From Bacteroidaceae bacterium (GTDB lineage: Bacteria > Bacteroidota > Bacteroidia > Bacteroidales > Bacteroidaceae), in the NCBI GenBank assembly GCA_017622815.1, contig JAGAQH010000040.1, positions 1 to 58,529 of the forward strand: 58,529 nt of DNA, in the 5' to 3' direction. A program made the translations under genes and the position numbers. Positions 43,736 to 52,713 of this stretch are shown one piece after another; positions within the stretch are counted from its first letter, which is position 1; each line of letters begins with the position of its first letter. Under the pieces are notes generated by a model. That model ran no database searches and was not told the origin of the DNA. It saw only the letters and a list, made by a program, of their open reading frames with translations.

Positions 43736-43856
43736 AGGAATTATATCGTGGGGAATGGGTATGGCGCCCGAAATCCCCCGGCGTGTCCGTCGTTTTTTGT
43801 CTTAGGGCAAAAAAGCGCAGGCTTGGGGCACACAGGACAGGAGTTGACGGAGTGGC

Positions 43857-43890
43857 AACAGGGCAGCCTTCGCATAGAGACTGCCCTGTT
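43857..43890 (-). terminator. Hairpin after DPP III gene
   Basis: A ten-bp perfect stem, AACAGGGCAG (43857-43866) with CTGCCCTGTT (43881-43890), lies 27 nt after the DPP III stop. No U tract on the minus strand, so its role as a terminator is uncertain. Confidence 0.4.
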
Positions 43891-43917
43891 CTGTATTAAG
43901 ACAACTGCCTTGTGCCT

Positions 43918-45921
43918 TTACTCTTCCACGCTATAGTCCTTGGAATAGCGCAGCATCTGTTCTGCGTACCCCTCGGTATACGAAATGCTGACACCGGTGA
44001 TATTGCCGGCTTCGTCCTTGGTGGCGGTGTATACGGGATTTATGAACCCCTTGTAGGGAGCAATGTCCAGAGCGGCATAGCGATCCAGTATTTCTTTGTG
44101 CAGATTGTAGTCAATCTTCACGCCATAGGTCTCTACCAGATTGCGTGCCGCATCAAAATCGCCAGTTGACTTGATGCGTTGGATTTCAGCCAGTAGTTGG
44201 CCGAAAAGGTTGCGCAGGGCAGCGTAATCGTTGATGCAGATGTAGGTCTTGCCCTCGCGTTTCACCATTTCAATCACGTCCTTGCCATTCTCCGCCTTGC
44301 CCTTGCCGTTTGCGTATGCCCAATATGCTATGAGAGCACGGTTGCGCATGTGGGCCTCTTCAATCTCTTCGCCCAACTTCACTCTCACGATTTGGGTAAG
44401 CAGGCCGTTTTGCATCTGGCCTATATAGTTGGCCTTGTATGCCTCATTGTTGGGAAGCAGGCCCAGTTCCACCAGTTTGGGGTCGGCAAGGTAGTACAGG
44501 GCAAAGAGGTCGGCACGGGCCTCCTCTATGGTGCTTCCATACGCTTTGAGAGCCTCGGAATCGACACCGGGAAGGAGTTTGCCGCTACCATGTCCCAGAC
44601 ATTCATGAAGGTCGGTGTGCAGATCGTCGGTGACACCGCCATATTGGCGTATCAGGTCGGCTTCTGCCTGGCTGTATACGAATTCGTCCAGCATACCGTT
44701 GCCGTTGGAAGACTCTGCATAGGCATGGGTAAGGTTGGCGATGGTCACGGACTTGCTGCCATGCTCGGCGCGTACCCAGTTGCTATTGGGAAGGTTTATG
44801 CCGATGGCCGTGGAGGGATAAAGGTCGCCACCAAGAATGGCGGCCTTGATAACCTTGGCGGTGATGCCTTTGACGTTTTCTTTCTTGAACTCGGCGGCAA
44901 CAGGCGAGTTGTCCTCAAACCATTGTGCGTTGGCACTGAGTTTTTCTGTACGCTTTGTCGCTTCCGTGTCCTTGAAGTTCACTATACTCTCCCAAGAAGC
45001 CTTCATGCCCAGGGGGTCTCCGTATGATTCGGTAAAGCCATTGACAAAATCCACCATCGGAGCCGTGTTCTCCACCCATGCTATGGTATATTCGTCGAAG
45101 GTGTGGAGGTCGCCTGTTTCGTAGTACTCTATGAGTTTGCCGATAACCTCCTGTTGCTTCTCGTCCTCGGCATAGGCTTTTGCCAGTTTCAGGTTCTCAA
45201 CAACCTTTGAAAGGGACTTGCCGTACTTACCCTTTGTTGTCCAGCGCTCTTCGTAGATAGTTCCGTCGCTGTCCTTCACCAAGGTGGAGTTCATGCCGTG
45301 CATGACAGGGCGCAACTGGTCTCCCTCTGCCTTTACTCTGGCATAGAAGGCTTCTGCCTCTGCCTGAGTGACACCCTGGTAATAGTTGCATGCGCTGGTC
45401 AGGATGAGGTCTTCTCCCTGGGCCTGGTTTACGCGCTTGGGCATAACCTCTGGATTGAATATCACTTCTGCTATTTCTTCCGGGCAGGCGGTTTGTGCCA
45501 CAAACCACTCCCTGCTGAATTCGGGTATGAACTTTTCGCTTCCATAGTGATGATGTATGCCGCTACTGAACCAAAGTCGCTTCAGGTAAACTTCGAAAGC
45601 CTTGAAATCTTCGCTTGTTCTGTCGCCATCGTATTCCATGTAGAGTTTTTCCATGATACGGCGTATTTCAAGGTTGTATCGCCCGTTCTGGTCGAATAGG
45701 ATGTCGCGTCCCCACAGCGCTGCTTCCTGCAGATGATATATCAGTGTTTTCTGCTTCAGTGTCAAAGAATCGAAACCGTCAACATTATAGCGCAGCATCT
45801 GTATGTCTGCGAAACGCTCGTCTATGTAGTTGAACCCTTCCTCTTGTGGCTGCACATTGCCCGTACACGATGCAATCATCATGGCTGGAGGCAGTAGCAG
45901 CGCCTTGATAAACTTTTTCAT
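43918..45921 (-). CDS. Dipeptidyl-peptidase III-like lipoprotein
   Basis: A 667-residue zinc metallopeptidase of family M49. The signal has a lipobox (IASC, Cys19), so it is a periplasmic or surface lipoprotein. The zinc motif is HECLGH (HExxxH form specific to M49), followed by the second motif EEARADLFALYYL that supplies the third ligand. It removes dipeptides from N-termini of short peptides. Bacteroides has an M49 enzyme of similar size. It is monocistronic; a -7 box TACCTTTG is at 45961-45968. Confidence 0.93.
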   Translation of the reverse strand: MKKFIKALLLPPAMMIASCTGNVQPQEEGFNYIDERFADIQMLRYNVDGFDSLTLKQKTLIYHLQEAALWGRDILFDQNGRYNLEIRRIMEKLYMEYDGDRTSEDFKAFEVYLKRLWFSSGIHHHYGSEKFIPEFSREWFVAQTACPEEIAEVIFNPEVMPKRVNQAQGEDLILTSACNYYQGVTQAEAEAFYARVKAEGDQLRPVMHGMNSTLVKDSDGTIYEERWTTKGKYGKSLSKVVENLKLAKAYAEDEKQQEVIGKLIEYYETGDLHTFDEYTIAWVENTAPMVDFVNGFTESYGDPLGMKASWESIVNFKDTEATKRTEKLSANAQWFEDNSPVAAEFKKENVKGITAKVIKAAILGGDLYPSTAIGINLPNSNWVRAEHGSKSVTIANLTHAYAESSNGNGMLDEFVYSQAEADLIRQYGGVTDDLHTDLHECLGHGSGKLLPGVDSEALKAYGSTIEEARADLFALYYLADPKLVELGLLPNNEAYKANYIGQMQNGLLTQIVRVKLGEEIEEAHMRNRALIAYWAYANGKGKAENGKDVIEMVKREGKTYICINDYAALRNLFGQLLAEIQRIKSTGDFDAARNLVETYGVKIDYNLHKEILDRYAALDIAPYKGFINPVYTATKDEAGNITGVSISYTEGYAEQMLRYSKDYSVEE

Positions 45922-45960
45922 AGTGCTTGTTGTTTGTTAGAATTATGCAATACTTTGAGG

Positions 45961-45968
45961 CAAAGGTA
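45961..45968 (-). promoter_or_regulatory. -7 box of DPP III gene
   Basis: Minus-strand TACCTTTG, start near 45955, leader about 34 nt; no clear -33. Confidence 0.45.
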
Positions 45969-46131
45969 ATAAAAAATAAGTCAATAGCATGTAATGTGCG
46001 TGATATTCTGATACAAATATTTTCATGACGCGGGGTGACCACATGTCATGAACGCTCGCCGGTGAGTGTTTTTAGCGCACTCCGTACTGCTAAAAAGGGT
46101 GGTGGCCAAATAATAATTGATTATGCTATAA

Positions 46132-46172
46132 TATATGTGGAGACCGTCAGCATCGGCCTCCACATATTATTT
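46132..46172. terminator. Hairpin downstream of small secreted protein gene
   Basis: ATATGTGGAG pairs with CTCCACATAT (10 bp) around a GTCAGCATC loop, with AT-rich flanks on both sides. It lies about 45 nt after the stop of the 173-residue protein. A second, shorter hairpin (CTCGCCGGTGAG) is at about 46050. Confidence 0.5.
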
Positions 46173-46212
46173 GTATTGTACTGCGCGTCGCAAGGTGTAT
46201 AGTCGGATTCAG

Positions 46213-46734
46213 TTACTTTATGCTGAATGGCCATACGAACCAGTCTTCCAGTTCTCCAACCCTTTCTTTGCTTGTCCATGCAAAGATGTATTCGCCGGAT
46301 TCCAATGCTTTCAGGGGTTGGATCAGGAAGGCCTCCTCTCCATAGGCTTCTATGCGGAAATTGTTGAAATCCACGTATAAGCACTTGTTGTTGTGAAGTT
46401 CTGCTTCAGGTATTCTCCTGTATTCTTTTCTGGTCTTCAACTTGATTAGCACCATGTCGCTGAGCAGCAGGGTATCTGTATCCACTATGAATTGCGGACG
46501 TGTATTGTCAGCAAGGTCTTTGGCATGTGCCCCCCAAAGGTAACGTCGGAGAGTGCTCTTTAGTTGGATGTCCACAATCTTCCATCCCGGTTTCACTTCT
46601 GTCTGTGTCTGTTGTGTGGCGATGGGGTAGGACTTGCCGTCGGAATACAGGCTTACGCTTTGTGCCGGAGTGTCTGTTGCGTGCATTGCCAGCAGTATGC
46701 AGGCCAATACCGTTATTGATGTCATGTGCTTCAT
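46213..46734 (-). CDS. Hypothetical secreted protein
   Basis: A 173-residue protein with a signal peptide (KHMTSITVLACILLAMHATDTPAQ). No family recognised; beta-rich with a probable small extracellular domain (VSLYSDGKSYPIA to DWFVWPFSIK). A -7 box TAACTTTG at 46742-46749 on the minus strand places transcription at about 46735-46738, so the mRNA is leaderless or nearly so; ATG 46725 is an alternative start. Divergent from the antiporter gene. Confidence 0.65.
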   Translation of the reverse strand: MKHMTSITVLACILLAMHATDTPAQSVSLYSDGKSYPIATQQTQTEVKPGWKIVDIQLKSTLRRYLWGAHAKDLADNTRPQFIVDTDTLLLSDMVLIKLKTRKEYRRIPEAELHNNKCLYVDFNNFRIEAYGEEAFLIQPLKALESGEYIFAWTSKERVGELEDWFVWPFSIK

Positions 46735-46741
46735 ATTGATG

Positions 46742-46749
46742 CAAAGTTA
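46742..46749 (-). promoter_or_regulatory. -7 box of secreted protein gene
   Basis: Minus-strand TAACTTTG, ending seven nt before the ATG at 46734; no -33 at the usual spacing. Confidence 0.45.
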
Positions 46750-46779
46750 AGGCTTTTGTTCGAATATGTTTGTTTATGG

Positions 46780-46811
46780 CTTGTGGTTTTTGTTTTTTTT
46801 AAGTAAATTTG
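46780..46811 (+). promoter_or_regulatory. Promoter of antiporter gene
   Basis: CTTG (46780-46783), 20 nt, TAAATTTG (46804-46811). Start near 46817, leader about 37 nt. It shows that the in-frame TTG at 46809 is not the start. Confidence 0.68.
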
Positions 46812-46853
46812 TCGCGGAATATATGCATCTCCTATTTAAATAATCATACACAG

Positions 46854-48251
46854 ATGACGATTGCTATAGTTGTTGTAATCCTTTTGGGCTACCTGTTTAT
46901 TGCCACGGAACACGTTACTCATGTGAATAAGGCACTTGTTGCCATACTCTGCGGAACGGTTGGTTGGGTCCTGTTCATGTGTACGGGAACTTCCTTTATC
47001 AATGCCATGCATGCCGAAGAGTATCAGGCGTTTCTGGATGGTTCGCAGCACACGATATTGTCAAGCAAGATGTTTATCTCCGAGCATATATTCCTGCGAT
47101 ACGTGGGACAGGTGGGCGAGTTGGTGCTGTACCTTCTGGCCACCATGTCTATTGTGGAGGTGCTGACCAACAACGAGTGCTTCTCGTTCATAGAGAAGTG
47201 GCTGAGGCGCAGAAACACCGCGCAGATGCTTTGGCTCACGGTGTTGGTTACTTTCCTGCTCAGTGCCTGTATCGACAACCTTACCGTGACGGTGCTCATG
47301 CTGATGATACTGCGCAAAATCATCCGTAATGCCAAACAAAGGATGTATATCGGTTCGGCTATAGTGATAGCCGCCAGTTGTGGCGGTTGCTGGACGGTTA
47401 TCGGCGACGTCACCAGCCTGATGGTATGGGGCAAGGGAGCCGTTACAGCCACCAACTTCAGTGCCGCGCTTGTGCTTCCGTCCATAGTTGCCACCGTAAT
47501 ACCGACACTACTTATACAAAGAAAACTCCCCGAATATCTGGACTTGGATCGTCCGGCATACTCATTCCGCGGTGATGACAGTATCCTTGCCTGGTGGCAG
47601 AAACTGCTCCTGTTCTTCTTCGGCATAGGCGGTCTGTGGTTTGTCCCCTCCTTCCATAGGATTACTCTCCTGCCTCCGTTCCTTGGCGCATTGTGCTGCC
47701 TTGGTGTGGTGTGGGTTCTCAACGAGATTATCAATGTCAACCGCATACGTACCGAGCAGCCCCAGAGCATTTCCTTGGGACGCAAGTTGCAATACGAGGT
47801 GTTGCAGGTGATAATGTATTGTGTGGGCGTGTGCCTTTGTGTTGATGTCCTTACAGAGATAGGTGCCATGCGTGCCGTTGCCGGATGGTTGGACGACAAC
47901 ATCCACAACATCTATCTTGCCAGTGCTTTCATGGGATTCATGAGCAGCGTACTGGACAACATAGCACTGGTAATGGCCGGTATAAACATATACTCTGTCC
48001 TGCCGCTGGATGCGGTTCAGAGTGGTTATATGGAGAGTTTCGTCCAGAATGGCCAGTACTGGCATCTTATTGCCCTAAGTGGAAATGTGGGAGGCTGCCT
48101 TTTGCCCATTGGCAGCGTTGCGGGCTTTGCTCTGATGAGGGCGGAGGGTGTTACCGTTTGGTGGTATCTGCGCCGCATTACCCTGTTTGCATTCATGGGA
48201 TGGGTGGCATCCTTGGGGACATATTTCCTTGTGGACCACTTCTTGAGATAA
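46854..48251 (+). CDS. NhaD-type Na+/H+ antiporter
   Basis: A 465-residue ion-transporter-superfamily protein with about 12 membrane segments. NhaD/ArsB-like features: LSACIDNLTVTVLMLMILRKI, IVIAASCGGCWTVIGDVTSLMVW and a mirrored GFMSSVLDNIALVMAGI, whose Asp-Asn pairs are family hallmarks. It should exchange cytoplasmic Na+ for H+. ATG 46854 is chosen by the promoter and by the hydrophobic start MTIAIVVVILLGY. It precedes the helicase gene by 88 nt. Confidence 0.86.
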   Translation: MTIAIVVVILLGYLFIATEHVTHVNKALVAILCGTVGWVLFMCTGTSFINAMHAEEYQAFLDGSQHTILSSKMFISEHIFLRYVGQVGELVLYLLATMSIVEVLTNNECFSFIEKWLRRRNTAQMLWLTVLVTFLLSACIDNLTVTVLMLMILRKIIRNAKQRMYIGSAIVIAASCGGCWTVIGDVTSLMVWGKGAVTATNFSAALVLPSIVATVIPTLLIQRKLPEYLDLDRPAYSFRGDDSILAWWQKLLLFFFGIGGLWFVPSFHRITLLPPFLGALCCLGVVWVLNEIINVNRIRTEQPQSISLGRKLQYEVLQVIMYCVGVCLCVDVLTEIGAMRAVAGWLDDNIHNIYLASAFMGFMSSVLDNIALVMAGINIYSVLPLDAVQSGYMESFVQNGQYWHLIALSGNVGGCLLPIGSVAGFALMRAEGVTVWWYLRRITLFAFMGWVASLGTYFLVDHFLR

Positions 48252-48339
48252 TTTAATAGACATCCGCGCCCTTCTGCCCTCCAAGGCTGAAGGCGCTATT
48301 GTCATTCAGCAGATAACCCGATTCTGATTTTATAGGATT

Positions 48340-49653
48340 ATGATATACGACCTTCGTGCCTTGGGTATCGAGGCCTTGAACGCCATGCAGGAAGAAATGT
48401 TGGAGGCGGTTCGCCGCCACGACTCCGTTGTCCTGCTTTCTCCCACCGGTAGCGGCAAGACGTTGGGCTATATGCTTCCCGTTCTGGAAGCCATGCAGCC
48501 GAATCCCCGGCCTACAGTGCTTATTCTCGTTCCGAGTCGCGAACTTGCCATACAGACACAGGGGGTGGCTTCTGCCTTGTGTCGCGACGCCAAAGCCTAT
48601 GCCTGCTACGGTGGACGCCCGGCCATGGACGAGCATCGTGCCATGCGCAACCTTTCGCCCCAGATGATAGTTGGAACGCCAGGCCGTATATTGGACCATT
48701 TGCAGAAGGGCAATTTTGAGTATGATTCCATAGACACCTTGGTAATAGACGAGTTCGACAAGTCCCTTGAACTCGGCTTCCGCCAGCAGATGGCAGACAT
48801 TCTTGCCCTCCTGCCATCGGTGAGGAAACGTATCCTGCTCTCAGCCACGGACAGCACCGAGATACCGGCCTTTGTGGGGACGGACAGGGTTCATCGCATG
48901 GACTATCTTACCGATACCGATACGGACTATGCCGACCGCATCAGCCAGTATCTGCTCCGTTCTCCCGAGAAGGACAAGTTGCAGACTCTCGGTCATCTGC
49001 TCTGCTTTCTGGGAAGCACCCCAAGCATCGTCTTCCTGAACTATCGCGAGGCCGTGGACCGTGTCTATCAGTTCCTGCACAAGGCGGGCTTCTGTGTCAG
49101 TGCATTCCATGGTGCCATGGAGCAGAAGGACAGGGAGAGGGCCTTGTTCCGTTTCCAGAGCGGATGCGCCAATGTGCTCGTCAGCACCGACCTTGCTGCT
49201 CGCGGACTGGACCTTGCCGCCGTGGAGAACATCATACACTATCATCTGCCCATGAACAATGAGGCATACATCCATCGCAACGGCCGTACGGCCAGATGGG
49301 ACAGGGCAGGGGCGTCCTACCTGATTCTTGGTCCTGAGGAGAACCTCGACAAACTCGATTGCCTGACAGAAATCTCCGTCATGGAGGTGCCCGACTCCTG
49401 TCAGGTGCCTTCTTCCAAATGGGAGACTCTCTACATAGGCCGTGGCAAGAAGGACAAGATAAACAAGGTGGATATAGTGGGTTTCCTAAGCAAGACGGGA
49501 GGCCTCCAGCGCGACCAACTTGGCATGGTCACCGTATTCCCCCATTGGTCCTTTGCTGCAGTGGAGCGTACGTGCATGCGGTCGCTGATGGCACGCATAG
49601 AGGGACAGAAGATAAAGGGACAGAAAACCATCATCGAACCCATACGCCGTTAA
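48340..49653 (+). CDS. DEAD-box RNA helicase with DbpA-like C-terminus
   Basis: A 437-residue SF2 RNA helicase. Motif I is SPTGSGKT, Ia PSRELA, Ib TPGR, motif II DEFD rather than DEAD, motif III SAT, motif V STDLAARGLD and motif VI HRNGRTAR rather than HRxGRTGR. The C-terminal 80 residues (WETLYIGRGKKDKINKVDIVGFLSK) look like a DbpA RNA-binding domain, which in E. coli recognises 23S rRNA hairpin 92. It probably acts in 50S assembly. The Q motif upstream is short, and the protein begins almost at the helicase core. Confidence 0.87.
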   Translation: MIYDLRALGIEALNAMQEEMLEAVRRHDSVVLLSPTGSGKTLGYMLPVLEAMQPNPRPTVLILVPSRELAIQTQGVASALCRDAKAYACYGGRPAMDEHRAMRNLSPQMIVGTPGRILDHLQKGNFEYDSIDTLVIDEFDKSLELGFRQQMADILALLPSVRKRILLSATDSTEIPAFVGTDRVHRMDYLTDTDTDYADRISQYLLRSPEKDKLQTLGHLLCFLGSTPSIVFLNYREAVDRVYQFLHKAGFCVSAFHGAMEQKDRERALFRFQSGCANVLVSTDLAARGLDLAAVENIIHYHLPMNNEAYIHRNGRTARWDRAGASYLILGPEENLDKLDCLTEISVMEVPDSCQVPSSKWETLYIGRGKKDKINKVDIVGFLSKTGGLQRDQLGMVTVFPHWSFAAVERTCMRSLMARIEGQKIKGQKTIIEPIRR

Positions 49654-49720
49654 GAGGGCCGAGGCATTCGCATTGTGAAAACAGACAACACCTGGTAACA
49701 ACATAATTTATCAAATATAC

Positions 49721-51415
49721 ATGGCAACAACAGACGACAAGAAAATCATTTTCTCTATGGTTGGCGTGAGCAAGACCATCACGCAGAACCAGAAGCAGGT
49801 ACTGAAAAACATTTACCTGAGTTTCTTCTATGGTGCAAAGATAGGCATCATCGGTCTTAACGGTTCTGGTAAGACCACACTGATGAAGATAATAGCCGGT
49901 TTGGAGCAGCCTTCTCAGGGCGAGGTGGTATGGAGCCCCGGTTACAGTGTTGGCTATCTGGAACAGGAACCTTATCTGGACGATGAGAAGACCGTCCTTG
50001 AGGTGGTGAAGGAGGGCGTCAAGAACGTTGTTGACGCCTTGGACGAGTACAATGCCATCAACGACAAGTTCGGTTTGCCCGAATACTACGAGGACGAGGA
50101 CAAGATGAATGCCCTCTTTGCACGCCAGGGCGAACTTCAGGATATTCTCGATGCTACTGATGCATGGAATCTGGACAGCCGTCTGGAGCGTGCCATGGAC
50201 GCACTCCGTTGTCCTCCTGCCGACCAGAAGTGTGCCGTGCTCTCCGGTGGTGAGCGTCGCCGTGTGGCACTCTGCCGCCTGCTCCTGCAGAAGCCCGACG
50301 TGCTCCTGCTCGACGAGCCTACCAACCACCTCGATGCCGAGAGCATTGACTGGCTGGAACAGCATCTGCAACAATACGAGGGTACGGTAATCTGTGTGAC
50401 TCACGACCGTTACTTCCTGGACGACGTTGCCGGATGGATTCTGGAACTGGATCGTGGCGAGGGCATACCCTGGCAGGGCAACTACAGTTCATGGCTCGAC
50501 CAGAAGACCAAGCGTATGGCTCAGGAAGAGAAGGTGGCCAGCAAGCGCCGCAAGACTCTGGAAAGGGAGTTGGAATGGGTGCGCATGGCTCCCAAGGCCC
50601 GTCAGGCCAAGGGCAAGGCCCGTCTGAAGTCATACGAGAGCATGCTCAACCAGGAGCAGCGCGAGCGCGAGGAGAAGTTGGAGATCTTCATCCCCAACGG
50701 TCCCCGTCTGGGCAACAAGGTCATTGAGGCACACGGACTTTGCAAGGCCTATGGTGACAAAACCCTCATCAAGGACTTGGACTTCATGCTTCCTCCCAAC
50801 GGTATAGTGGGTGTCATTGGTCCCAACGGTGCAGGCAAGACCACCCTGTTCCGCATGATAATGGGGCTGGAAACTCCCGACTCAGGCACCTTTGAGGTGG
50901 GTGAGACCGTGAAACTTGCCTACGTTGACCAGAGCCACAAGGACATCATCGCCGATGCCAGTGTGTTCCAGGTTGTCAGCCAGGGCAACGAACTCATACG
51001 CATGGGAGGCCGCGACATCAATACCCGTGCCTATCTGTCACGCTTCAACTTCACCGGTGCCGACCAGGAGAAGAAGTGCGGTGTCCTCTCCGGAGGTGAG
51101 CGTAACCGCCTGCATCTGGCTATGGCGCTGAAGGAGGAAGGAAACGTGCTCCTGCTTGACGAGCCCACCAACGATATTGACGTGAATACCCTACGTGCGC
51201 TTGAGGAGGGTCTTGAGGCCTTTGCCGGTTGTGCCGTGGTTATCAGTCACGACCGTTGGTTCCTCGACCGTATCTGTACCCACATCCTTGCCTACGAGGG
51301 CAATGGCGAGGTCTTCTTCTTTGAAGGTTCATATTCCGAGTACGAGCAGAACCGTTGCAAGCGTCTCGGCATAGAGGAGCCCAAGCGCATCCGCTACCGC
51401 AAACTGGATGACTGA
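49721..51415 (+). CDS. ettA: ABC-F translational throttle EttA
   Basis: A 564-residue soluble ABC-F ATPase with two nucleotide-binding domains and no membrane part. Walker A: GLNGSGKTT and GPNGAGKTT. Signatures: LSGGERRRVALC and LSGGERNRLHLA. Walker B: LLLDEPTNHLD and LLLDEPTNDID. The arm subdomain in the first NBD (VKNVVDALDEYNAINDKFG) and the P-site tRNA interaction linker (about residues 240-325, rich in Lys/Arg) match EttA, which gates the first peptide bond on the ribosome in response to energy. Upstream 67 nt to the helicase. Confidence 0.93.
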   Translation: MATTDDKKIIFSMVGVSKTITQNQKQVLKNIYLSFFYGAKIGIIGLNGSGKTTLMKIIAGLEQPSQGEVVWSPGYSVGYLEQEPYLDDEKTVLEVVKEGVKNVVDALDEYNAINDKFGLPEYYEDEDKMNALFARQGELQDILDATDAWNLDSRLERAMDALRCPPADQKCAVLSGGERRRVALCRLLLQKPDVLLLDEPTNHLDAESIDWLEQHLQQYEGTVICVTHDRYFLDDVAGWILELDRGEGIPWQGNYSSWLDQKTKRMAQEEKVASKRRKTLERELEWVRMAPKARQAKGKARLKSYESMLNQEQREREEKLEIFIPNGPRLGNKVIEAHGLCKAYGDKTLIKDLDFMLPPNGIVGVIGPNGAGKTTLFRMIMGLETPDSGTFEVGETVKLAYVDQSHKDIIADASVFQVVSQGNELIRMGGRDINTRAYLSRFNFTGADQEKKCGVLSGGERNRLHLAMALKEEGNVLLLDEPTNDIDVNTLRALEEGLEAFAGCAVVISHDRWFLDRICTHILAYEGNGEVFFFEGSYSEYEQNRCKRLGIEEPKRIRYRKLDD

Positions 51416-51493
51416 AAACCTCTCTCCCTCTCTCATGGGCAGGGCTGTGTCTTGCTCTGAATAGAGGCACGTACATACATATATATAATATAA

Positions 51494-51530
51494 TTGGCAG
51501 TTCCGCTTCTCGCGGGGCTGCCAATGTCTT
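51494..51530 (+). terminator. Terminator after ettA
   Basis: TTGGCAG...CTGCCAA outer stem (51494-51500 with 51518-51524), continued inward by T-G wobbles and CCGC/GCGG around TTCTC, followed by TGTCTTTATG. Confidence 0.7.
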
Positions 51531-51632
51531 TATGTCATTTTGAGGACTCGTCTGCCTGGACCGTCGGTGAATGGACGCTATCTGTTCCTGTATGATGTCC
51601 TGGCTGGAAGTCAGCGTGTTGTCGTGTCTCGG

Positions 51633-52595
51633 TTAAATCAAAACCTGAAGTACTGAGGCTAACGATACCAATATCGCAAACAAGAAGATGGACATGGCCG
51701 TCATGCCCAGGACGCGGTTCAGTGCCTTGCCGTGGCGGATGGTGCGGAGAAGGTGGAGGTTCCTGAGGTGGAGGAATAAGAATGGAAGGGTCAATGCGAA
51801 CGGAAAACAGAAAGCGGAAAGCGGAAAACTATCTGAATCCTGAAACTTGAAACCAGAAACTTGAAGCGCAAGCATGGACAATGCACAGATGGCCAGGAGT
51901 ACGGAGACGATGCCTATGGCGCCATACAGGGCCAGGGTGGGGCGCTCTCCGATGATGGTGACCAGCGTGGTCTTGCCAACGGCGGCGTCCGTGTGCCGGT
52001 CGCGGAAGTTGTTGACCAGCAGCAGGCAGTCCGTTACCAGGCCTTGGGCAAGGGCCAGGAGCCATACGGGCATGGGAACCTCTGTGATGGAGGACAGGGG
52101 GCTTTGGAAGAAGAAGGTGTAACCTACCGGTACGATGCCGAAGAAGAGCAGGACGAGTACGTCGCCCATGGCTATGCGGGAGAACAGGGTGGTGTAGAGG
52201 AAACAGAACACCACACAGGCCATGCCCACCAGTATGCACTCCCAGCCTCCCCACCACACGAGGGGGAGTCCCGCAAGGCATGCCAGCAGGGTTGTTACGG
52301 CAATGCCCGTGCGCATGGCAGGCAGGGTTATCCATCCCTGCGAGCATGCCCTCTCGGGGCCAAGGCGCTCTTCCGTGTCCACGCCACGGATGCAGTCGAA
52401 ATAGTCGTTCACCAGGTTGGCGTCCGTTTGCATTAGCAGGGCAAAGGCCATGCACAGGAGTGCCGGAGTCCATTCAATCTGTCCATAGATGCCATAGGCG
52501 GCAGATACGGCCAGGATGACGGGAGCGGCCGCACCGGTGAGGGTCTTGGGCCTGGCGGCAAGCCACCAGGCACGCAGGGAGTTTGTCTTTACCAT
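51633..52595 (-). CDS. menA: 1,4-dihydroxy-2-naphthoate polyprenyltransferase MenA
   Basis: A 320-residue membrane prenyltransferase of the UbiA family that attaches the isoprenoid chain to DHNA in menaquinone synthesis. First Asp-rich motif: DANLVNDYFDCIRGVDTEERLGPERA read around residue 60-85 (NDYFD); second: NNFRDRHTDAAVGKTTL. About eight membrane segments. Residues 243-266 (QVSGFKFQDSDSFPLSAFCF) are encoded by a dispersed-repeat copy (51797-51867) inserted in a loop between helices. The start is ATG 52595 (MVKTNSL), which coincides with the predicted transcription start. Confidence 0.9.
   Translation of the reverse strand: MVKTNSLRAWWLAARPKTLTGAAAPVILAVSAAYGIYGQIEWTPALLCMAFALLMQTDANLVNDYFDCIRGVDTEERLGPERACSQGWITLPAMRTGIAVTTLLACLAGLPLVWWGGWECILVGMACVVFCFLYTTLFSRIAMGDVLVLLFFGIVPVGYTFFFQSPLSSITEVPMPVWLLALAQGLVTDCLLLVNNFRDRHTDAAVGKTTLVTIIGERPTLALYGAIGIVSVLLAICALSMLALQVSGFKFQDSDSFPLSAFCFPFALTLPFLFLHLRNLHLLRTIRHGKALNRVLGMTAMSIFLFAILVSLASVLQVLI
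51797..51867. repeat. Dispersed repeat, copy F, inside menA
   Basis: GGAAAACAGAAAGCGGAAAGC followed by CTGAAACTTGAAACCAGAAACTTG. It is kept in frame within menA. Confidence 0.8.
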
Positions 52596-52600
52596 GAAGG

Positions 52601-52632
52601 CAAAGTTACTCCTTTTTTTGAAGGTATTCAAG
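52601..52632 (-). promoter_or_regulatory. Promoter of menA
   Basis: Minus-strand CTTG (52629-52632) and TAACTTTG (52601-52608), 20 nt apart; start expected at 52594-52597, on the ATG. Confidence 0.68.
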
Positions 52633-52648
52633 AATTGTACTATGATTT

Positions 52649-52680
52649 TTCGCCCAACTCATATAAATTCATTACCTTTG
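52649..52680 (+). promoter_or_regulatory. Promoter of dnaB
   Basis: TTCG (52649-52652) in the -33 position and TACCTTTG (52673-52680), 20 nt apart. Start near 52686, leader about 28 nt. The back-to-back menA promoter is 17 bp away. Confidence 0.6.
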
Positions 52681-52713
52681 CTGTCCTGAAAACGATAAAC
52701 GAAGATTTCTCAA

